This document shows, piece by piece, positions 59,730-64,000 of a stretch of 64,000 nucleotides of DNA (within the stretch, counting starts at the first letter, position 1; every line of letters starts with the position of its first letter). The position numbers and the translations under genes were made by a program. The stretch lies in contig CALVVF010000002.1 of NCBI GenBank assembly GCA_944363785.1, positions 65,681 to 129,680 of the forward strand. Direction: 5' to 3'. The notes under the pieces were generated by a model. The model had not been told where the DNA came from, made no database searches, and saw only the letters and a program-made list of their open reading frames with translations. This DNA is from an uncultured Bacilli bacterium. Lineage in GTDB: Bacteria; Bacillota_I; Bacilli_A; RF39; UBA660.

Positions 59730-59758
59730 TTGACAATACGAACAGAATACGGTATCAT
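59730..59758 (+). promoter_or_regulatory. Promoter of tRNA-Ser
   Basis: TTGACA (59730-59735), a 17-bp spacer and TATCAT (59753-59758). Confidence 0.75.
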
Positions 59759-59792
59759 TATAACTACGGATGCAATGAACCGTTTCTTTAAT

Positions 59793-59883
59793 GGAGACAT
59801 ACTCAAGAGGCTGAAGAGGCGCCCCTGCTAAGGGTGTAGGTCGGGCAACTGGCGCGAGGGTTCAAATCCCTCTGTCTCCGCCA
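59793..59883 (+). tRNA. tRNA-Ser(GCT)
   Basis: 91 bases with CCA and a long variable arm (TAGGTCGGGCAACTGGCGCG); acceptor GGAGACA / TGTCTCC, anticodon loop CTGCTAA (GCT). Confidence 0.95.
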
Positions 59884-59910
59884 TAAAAGCAATTACCCCA
59901 TAGGGGGGTT

Positions 59911-59941
59911 AAAAAGTACTGTTTAACGCAGTACTTTTTCT
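59911..59941 (+). terminator. Terminator of tRNA-Ser
   Basis: A perfect 11-bp stem AAAAAGTACTG / CAGTACTTTTT (59911-59921 and 59929-59939). Confidence 0.85.
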
Positions 59942-59954
59942 TTTGCCTATATTC

Positions 59955-59983
59955 CAAGAAAAAAAGACATATCTCTATGCCTT
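59955..59983 (-). terminator. Terminator of the 25-codon microgene
   Basis: On the minus strand AAGGCATA-GAGA-TATGTCTT then a T run, just after the microgene stop. Confidence 0.65.
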
Positions 59984-59989
59984 TATCCA

Positions 59990-60067
59990 TTATCGAAAGC
60001 TTATTCTTCCTTTATTAATAATTTTATAAACCCCATAACTACCAAAATATTCATAAATTTCTTTCAT
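59990..60067 (-). CDS. 25-residue small protein
   Basis: On the minus strand ATG 60067 follows AAGGAG at good spacing and gives MKEIYEYFGSYGVYKIINKG plus RISFR, 25 residues. It is basic at the end and aromatic, possibly amphipathic. A promoter (60115-60144) upstream and a terminator downstream complete a small transcription unit. It is not SpoVM by sequence. Unknown; it was found by scanning for SDs in a 600-base gap. Confidence 0.5.
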   Translation of the reverse strand: MKEIYEYFGSYGVYKIINKGRISFR

Positions 60068-60114
60068 GATAATTTCTCCTTATTCTTTTTAAAAAAAATG
60101 CAACCCACGACTTC

Positions 60115-60144
60115 ACTATAATATAATTTAAATAATAAAGTCAA
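60115..60144 (-). promoter_or_regulatory. Promoter of the 25-codon microgene
   Basis: On the minus strand TTGACT, an 18-bp spacer and TATAGT. Confidence 0.55.
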
Positions 60145-60284
60145 TGAAAATTTACAAAAAAGAAATAATTATTTTCATCCAAAATTTAGAAAATAAGAAT
60201 AGTTATAATCATTACATGTAAATCAGTCAAATATAACTTTACCATTAAGAATACATTAGATTTTAATCCGACCCAAAAAGAAAC
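60145..60284. other. AT-rich intergenic region
   Basis: Nothing recognised between the microgene promoter and the repeat tract. Confidence 0.4.
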
Positions 60285-60410
60285 TCCATGAAAAAGAAAA
60301 AAGTATGAAAAAGAAAATCCACGAAAAAGAAAAAAGTATGAAAAAGAAAATCTACGAAAAGGAAAAAACATAAAAAGAAAACCCACGAAAAGAATAAAAA
60401 GCATAAAATA
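60285..60410. repeat. 33-bp tandem repeat tract, about four units
   Basis: Units start TCCATG, TCCACG, TCTACG, CCCACG at 60285, 60318, 60351 and 60382; the first two are 33 bp and nearly identical, the last two shorter and diverged. Purine-rich on the plus strand. No plus-strand frame with a start and SD covers it; the minus-strand frame is Phe-rich and lacks an SD. Confidence 0.8.
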
Positions 60411-60415
60411 AAAAT

Positions 60416-60443
60416 TTGCAAACTGTTGAAAATGTTATATAAT
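60416..60443 (+). promoter_or_regulatory. Promoter of the prepilin-like gene
   Basis: TTGCAA (60416-60421), a 16-bp spacer and TATAAT (60438-60443). Confidence 0.65.
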
Positions 60444-60479
60444 GAATATAAAGTAAGATAGGTTAAGATAGGTGATAAG

Positions 60480-61235
60480 ATGAAAAAATTAAATAATAGA
60501 GGATTTGCTGCTTCTGTTGTTTTATATGGAGCTTCGACAATCATTATTTTAATCATGATTCTAATTTTATCTATCCTATCAACAGGAGAAAACAATGTCA
60601 GTAGAATGGTAGATACAATCAAAAAAGAGGCAAGCGGGGTTACAGGTACTACTTACCAACTCCGTAATCTGGTTTCAAATGGTAGTTTTGAAAGAGGCGC
60701 ATCTTCTTGGCGGAGAGACATGATAACGACTGTTGATGGTTTAGAAAATGAAATTAGTTCTGACGACTATAAGTCAGGAAGTCAAAGTCTATATATCTAT
60801 CCTCGTGGTTGGCAATATCAACGGTTAAATGGTGCGATTTCCCCAGGAGATAAAATTTATATTGGGGCATCAGTAAATTTAAAATTAGTTGCCGAAGGAA
60901 CTTTAAACGCCGGGCTAAGCACTAATGGAAGTAAAGCAGAAGGAAAAACCAATGGAATAAAATTAGAAGAAGTAGAAGGCAGTTACAGTACTAGCACAGT
61001 AACCGATGGATTTGTTAAGCATGGAGCGATAGGACTAGTAAAAGATGATAGCGAAGTATTTGCTCAAGTAGGAGTAAGTGGTAGTTCCACAATAGAAGGC
61101 TATGTAGATAATATCGTTGCTGTCAATTTAACACAGGTATTTGGTGCTGGTAATGAGCCATCTCTTGCTTGGTGTAATGAAAATATCGATTATTTTGAAG
61201 GTACACTTTCAATTACCGTATATGAAGATGAATAG
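60480..61235 (+). CDS. Prepilin-like surface protein with CBM-like domain
   Basis: 251 residues. The N-terminus KKLNNRGFAASVVLYGAS, then a hydrophobic stretch, looks like a type IV prepilin-type signal (cleavage Gly-Phe). A jelly-roll, carbohydrate-binding-like domain follows: LVSNGSFERGASSWR, YKSGSQSLYIYPRG, DNIVAVNLTQVFGAGNEP, ending WCNENIDYFEGT. The FGAGNEP...WC motif is shared by many gut Bacillota surface and phage proteins. No pilus assembly genes are nearby, so the export route is unclear. SD GGTGAT. Confidence 0.75.
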   Translation: MKKLNNRGFAASVVLYGASTIIILIMILILSILSTGENNVSRMVDTIKKEASGVTGTTYQLRNLVSNGSFERGASSWRRDMITTVDGLENEISSDDYKSGSQSLYIYPRGWQYQRLNGAISPGDKIYIGASVNLKLVAEGTLNAGLSTNGSKAEGKTNGIKLEEVEGSYSTSTVTDGFVKHGAIGLVKDDSEVFAQVGVSGSSTIEGYVDNIVAVNLTQVFGAGNEPSLAWCNENIDYFEGTLSITVYEDE

Positions 61236-61280
61236 AAATCTCTCTTTCGTGTCAATATGAATACGAAAGGAGATTTTTTT
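61236..61280 (+). terminator. Terminator hairpin whose right arm contains the sigG SD
   Basis: AAATCTCTCTTTCGT (61236-61250) pairs with ACGAAAGGAGATTT (61263-61276), one bulge, followed by Ts. The SD AAAGGAG (61266-61272) lies in the stem. Confidence 0.8.
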
Positions 61281-61282
61281 AT

Positions 61283-62059
61283 ATGGCACGTCACAAAGTA
61301 GAAATAAGTGGCGTGAATACAGCGAATATGAAAGTATTAAGCAGTGAAGAGACAGAAGAACTTTTCCGAAGAATGAAGGAAAATGATCCTCTTGCTCGTG
61401 AGCAGTTAATCGAGGGTAACTTGAAATTAGTCCTGAGTCTTCTAAAACGATTTAATCATCGTAATGAGAATTTGGACGACTTATTTCAAGTAGGATGTAT
61501 CGGATTAGTGAAAGCAATAGATAATTTCGATATATCTCATGGTGTAAAACTATCCACCTATGCCGTACCTATGATACTAGGAGAAGTGAAAAGACACCTT
61601 CGAGACAACAATAGTGTTCGAGTAAGTCGCTCATTAAAAGACCTAGCTTATAATACATTGAAAGAAAAAGAACGACTAACTTTAGAACAAGGTCGAGAAG
61701 TCACCATAGAAGAAGTAGCACAATCGTTAGGGGTAAAAGACTATGAAGTAATTGCTGCCCTTGATTCAATGAAGAATCCGGTTAGTATTTTTGAACCAAT
61801 CTATAATGATGGGGGAGATACTATTTATCTCTGTGATCAAATCGAAGATAAAAAAGTAGCCAAAAATGATTTAGACATTAACTTAGCCATCGATAACGCC
61901 ATTCAAGACCTAGAAGAAAGAGAACGCTTTATTATCGATGAAAGATACGTCATGGGAAAGACACAGATGGAAATTGCTAATGAACTGGGAATTAGTCAAG
62001 CCCAAATTTCCCGATTAGAAAAAAATGCTATTAATACCCTAAAAAAAGTGTTAAAATAA
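61283..62059 (+). CDS. sigG: RNA polymerase sporulation sigma factor SigG
   Basis: 258 residues, late forespore sigma factor. The N-terminus KVEISGVNTANMKVLS matches SigG. Region 2 has LFQVGCIGLVKAIDNFDISHGVKLSTYAVPMI, then RDNNSVRVSRSLKDLAY, the SigG/F-type FEPIYNDGGDTIYLCDQI, and region 4.2 with GKTQMEIANELGISQAQISRLEK. These favour SigG over SigF. ATG 61283 is ten bases after AAAGGAG. sigE and spoIIGA, its usual neighbours in Bacillus, are not upstream here. Confidence 0.93.
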   Translation: MARHKVEISGVNTANMKVLSSEETEELFRRMKENDPLAREQLIEGNLKLVLSLLKRFNHRNENLDDLFQVGCIGLVKAIDNFDISHGVKLSTYAVPMILGEVKRHLRDNNSVRVSRSLKDLAYNTLKEKERLTLEQGREVTIEEVAQSLGVKDYEVIAALDSMKNPVSIFEPIYNDGGDTIYLCDQIEDKKVAKNDLDINLAIDNAIQDLEERERFIIDERYVMGKTQMEIANELGISQAQISRLEKNAINTLKKVLK

Positions 62060-62093
62060 TGAGTATTAGCATGTCAAAGTAGGTGAAGAGACA

Positions 62094-62663
62094 ATGAGTA
62101 AAGATTGGTTAGAGGAAATTAGACAAGAAATTAACCATATTCCTATTCGATCTGAACAACTATGCTTATTAAATCGTTATCATCAGTTTCTAAATGACTT
62201 AGATAAAGATAGTAAAAATGAAGAGATCGTTCATCAAAAAATAGAAGCATTTATGAAAGAAATTTACACTTCTATTGAACACTTTGAACTAGAAAATAGA
62301 TCTAACTATTCCTTTCCCAATCATTTAGTCAAATTCTATCCTGCTATAAGGGAAGAAAAATGTGCAAAAGAAATAACTTGTTGCTTTTCGAATGGTAGAA
62401 TAAGAAAAGGAGAGTTATATTGCTATTATCGCCCTTTCTTTTGGGATCTAACCACTCAAAAAAGCTATGTATTAAAAAGAACAATTAAGGCAGAAACCGC
62501 CTATATCGATTTTCTACCGGTCAGTATAAGTGAATTTGATATTTTTAGAGAAAAAGTAGAAAACTATTGGAATTACCCAGGAGAGATATTAGATTATGAA
62601 AGAATCAATTATAATCTAAAAGGGGATCTTGCCATCCAACTTCTAAAAACAAGAACCAGATAA
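62094..62663 (+). CDS. Hypothetical protein, 189 residues
   Basis: Not recognised. The N-terminal half is helical, the C-terminal half beta-rich with CAKEITCCFSNGRIRKGELYCYYRPFFWD, which has four cysteines and could bind a metal. No signal or membrane segment. SD GTAGGTGA before ATG 62094. It sits 34 bases after sigG and may be co-transcribed with it, so expression in the forespore is possible. Confidence 0.65.
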   Translation: MSKDWLEEIRQEINHIPIRSEQLCLLNRYHQFLNDLDKDSKNEEIVHQKIEAFMKEIYTSIEHFELENRSNYSFPNHLVKFYPAIREEKCAKEITCCFSNGRIRKGELYCYYRPFFWDLTTQKSYVLKRTIKAETAYIDFLPVSISEFDIFREKVENYWNYPGEILDYERINYNLKGDLAIQLLKTRTR

Positions 62664-62690
62664 AGAGACATGATTAGAGTCTCTTTTTCA
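62664..62690 (+). terminator. Terminator after the 62094 gene
   Basis: AGAGAC / GTCTCT (62664-62669 and 62679-62684) followed by five Ts. Confidence 0.75.
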
Positions 62691-62711
62691 TATACTTTGT
62701 TAGGTGGTAGT

Positions 62712-62954
62712 ATGAGATTATCCGACTTACAGAGTAAAGATATTGTGAATATTACAGATGGTAGAAATGTAGGAAATATAATCGATGTAAAAATAGATGA
62801 AGAAACAGGAAATATTGTTTCCTTTATCATTGAACCAAACAAAAATTTTTTCCATTTTTTTAACCGTGGTAATGCTAGTGATACAGAAATCAAGTGGCAT
62901 AGTATTACCAAGATAGGTGAAGATGTTATTTTAGTGAACATAGCTTCCCCATAA
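62712..62954 (+). CDS. ylmC: YlmC/YmxH-family PRC-barrel protein
   Basis: 80 residues: MRLSDLQSKDIVNITDGRNVGNI, then DVKIDEETGNIVSFIIEP and IKWHSITKIGEDVILV, the PRC-barrel of the YlmC/YmxH group. It occurs in spore formers, and in Bacillus ylmC lies close to sigG, as here. ATG 62712 follows AGGTGGT; an upstream in-frame start at 62670 has no SD. Molecular role unknown. Confidence 0.85.
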   Translation: MRLSDLQSKDIVNITDGRNVGNIIDVKIDEETGNIVSFIIEPNKNFFHFFNRGNASDTEIKWHSITKIGEDVILVNIASP

Positions 62955-63022
62955 AAATAACGATTGAAGAAGTGATAAATAACTCCGCCCTAAAGAAAGA
63001 AATATCTATTTTGTCCTATTCG

Positions 63023-63031
63023 TGTTATAAT
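63023..63031 (+). promoter_or_regulatory. Extended -10 promoter of the U32 peptidase gene
   Basis: TG-T-TATAAT at 63023-63031; no clear -35. Confidence 0.55.
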
Positions 63032-63090
63032 AAGCAAAGAAAAACTGTTGACGAAAGAAATACTAATGAAGAAAAGAAGGGTAGGATGTT

Positions 63091-64000
63091 ATGCAAAAGA
63101 AGGAATTGCTCTCTCCAGCAGGAGATTTTGAAACGTTAAAACAAGCTATACATAATGGTTGTGATGCCGTTTATTTAAGTGGAAAAAAATTTGGAGCTAG
63201 AAAGTTTGCCAAGAACTTTGATGAAGAAGAATTAAAAGAAGCGATTGCTTATAGTCATCTATATGGTGTAAAAGTTTATGTTACGGTAAATACATTGATT
63301 TACGAACGTGAAATAGAGGAAGTACTAAATTATATTGAATTTCTTCATCGAAATGGTGTCGATGCCGTAATCATGCAAGATTTAGGATTAATTAGTTGCG
63401 TCCATGATCGTTTTCCTAATCTAGAAATTCATGCTTCTACTCAGATGCACAATCACGATGCCAATGGCTTAAAACTATTAAAAGAATTAGGGGTAACTCG
63501 TGTTGTTTTAGCACGAGAACTATCTTTAGAAGAAATCAATAATTTAGCCCAAACAACAGACCTCGAACTAGAAGTTTTCATCCATGGCGCCCTATGTATT
63601 TGCTATTCTGGTCAATGCTTATTTAGTAGTTTGTTATTGGATCGAAGTGGAAATCGTGGTGAGTGTGCGGGAATTTGTCGTCTACCATTTTCTTTATATG
63701 AAGAAGAAAATAAAGTACCAACTTCCGGTAAATATCTATTAAGTCCTAAAGAATTAAATGAATTAACTAATATGGAGGCACTAATGCATTCTTCCATTAC
63801 AAGTTTTAAAATTGAGGGTAGAATGAAAAGTCCGACGACGATTGGCTATATCACTAGATTATATCGAAAGATGATAAATCAAATAGAAAATGGCGAAAAA
63901 CCAATATTGAGCGCCCAAGAAAATAAAAATTTACATACTCTATTTAATCGTGAATTTACATCAGGATACTTATTTCAAGAAAAAGACCAGCAACTAATCA
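63091..64000 (+). CDS. Peptidase U32 family protein (3' end cut by window)
   Basis: The frame runs from ATG 63091 (SD AAGGGTAGGA) off the window end, 303 codons seen. U32 features: KELLSPAGDFETLKQAI, CDAVYLSGKKFGARKFA, the signature EVFIHGALCICYSGQCLFSS, and RGECAGICRLPF, FKIEGRMKSPTTIGYITRLY. U32 proteins include collagenase-like peptidases and the tRNA 5-hydroxyuridine enzymes TrhP/RlhA; in Bacillota a pair is usually involved in tRNA wobble modification. Which one this is cannot be told without the C-terminus. Confidence 0.93.
   Translation, partial: MQKKELLSPAGDFETLKQAIHNGCDAVYLSGKKFGARKFAKNFDEEELKEAIAYSHLYGVKVYVTVNTLIYEREIEEVLNYIEFLHRNGVDAVIMQDLGLISCVHDRFPNLEIHASTQMHNHDANGLKLLKELGVTRVVLARELSLEEINNLAQTTDLELEVFIHGALCICYSGQCLFSSLLLDRSGNRGECAGICRLPFSLYEEENKVPTSGKYLLSPKELNELTNMEALMHSSITSFKIEGRMKSPTTIGYITRLYRKMINQIENGEKPILSAQENKNLHTLFNREFTSGYLFQEKDQQLI

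Noticed and set aside
60186-60622. Phe-rich minus-strand frames over the 33-bp repeats
   Set aside because: They are products of the purine-rich repeats and a coding-strand overlap; no SD or plausible start, and they run into the prepilin-like gene.

Overview
The window is AT-rich bacterial DNA with the standard code: TAA, TAG and TGA all end genes. It comes from a low-GC Bacillota, most likely a gut-type member of the class Bacilli near the Erysipelotrichia / RF39 lineages (inference from gene order and family look; no 16S is present). Gene order follows Bacillus in several blocks: miaB-ymcA-cotE, rpsP-khpA, cdsA-rseP, priA...fmt-rlmN-prpC-prkC-rsgA-rpe next to rpmB, cdaA-cdaR, and sigG next to a ylmC-type gene. 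cotE, sigG, a SpoIID-domain protein and a YlmC/YmxH protein together point to a spore former.

Layout. 1-2.8 kb: the 3' end of a duplicated-domain protein, a small gene broken by an in-frame amber codon, and an ankyrin-type protein. 2.9-6.1 kb: miaB, ymcA, cotE (opposite strand), rpsP, khpA. 6.2-12.3 kb: a membrane protein, cdsA, rseP, priA and a membrane-anchored SpoIID-domain protein. 12.4-13.6 kb: a TasA/camelysin-like surface protein with an apparent ATT start and a GC-rich C-terminal cassette. 14-21.7 kb: a thioredoxin-like protein and the fmt-to-rpe cluster with the PrkC/PrpC kinase-phosphatase pair, then rpmB. 22.9-36.4 kb: two replicative polymerases, dnaE and polC, flank two paralogous genes built from tandem ~73-residue repeats. 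One is intact (8 repeats). The other (7 repeats) is broken by three -1 shifts. 36.4-41.5 kb: cell-wall genes murI, a membrane-fused murF and ddl. 41.6-50.7 kb: an accessory stretch. It holds a tRNA-Thr with a partial direct repeat 1.4 kb downstream that brackets a nucleoside-deoxyribosyltransferase-like gene, then a DUF218 protein, a kinase-like protein, an Ogt-Tag repair fusion and an orphan alpha-CTD-like protein. 50.8-55 kb: c-di-AMP synthesis (cdaA-cdaR) and envelope proteins. 55.4-59.9 kb: tRNA genes and an Asn-specific T-box controlling DUF1653-asnS, with two identical tRNA-Asn genes just downstream. 60-64 kb: a 25-codon microgene, a 33-bp repeat tract, a prepilin-like protein, sigG, ylmC and a U32 peptidase cut by the window end.

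Most genes are core housekeeping. The strongest candidates for something undescribed are the tandem-repeat pair between dnaE and polC, whose variable positions cluster at one site of each repeat; the tRNA-Thr-linked cassette; and the surface protein with an odd start and a compositionally foreign tail. All assignments are by reading motifs; no database search was run.
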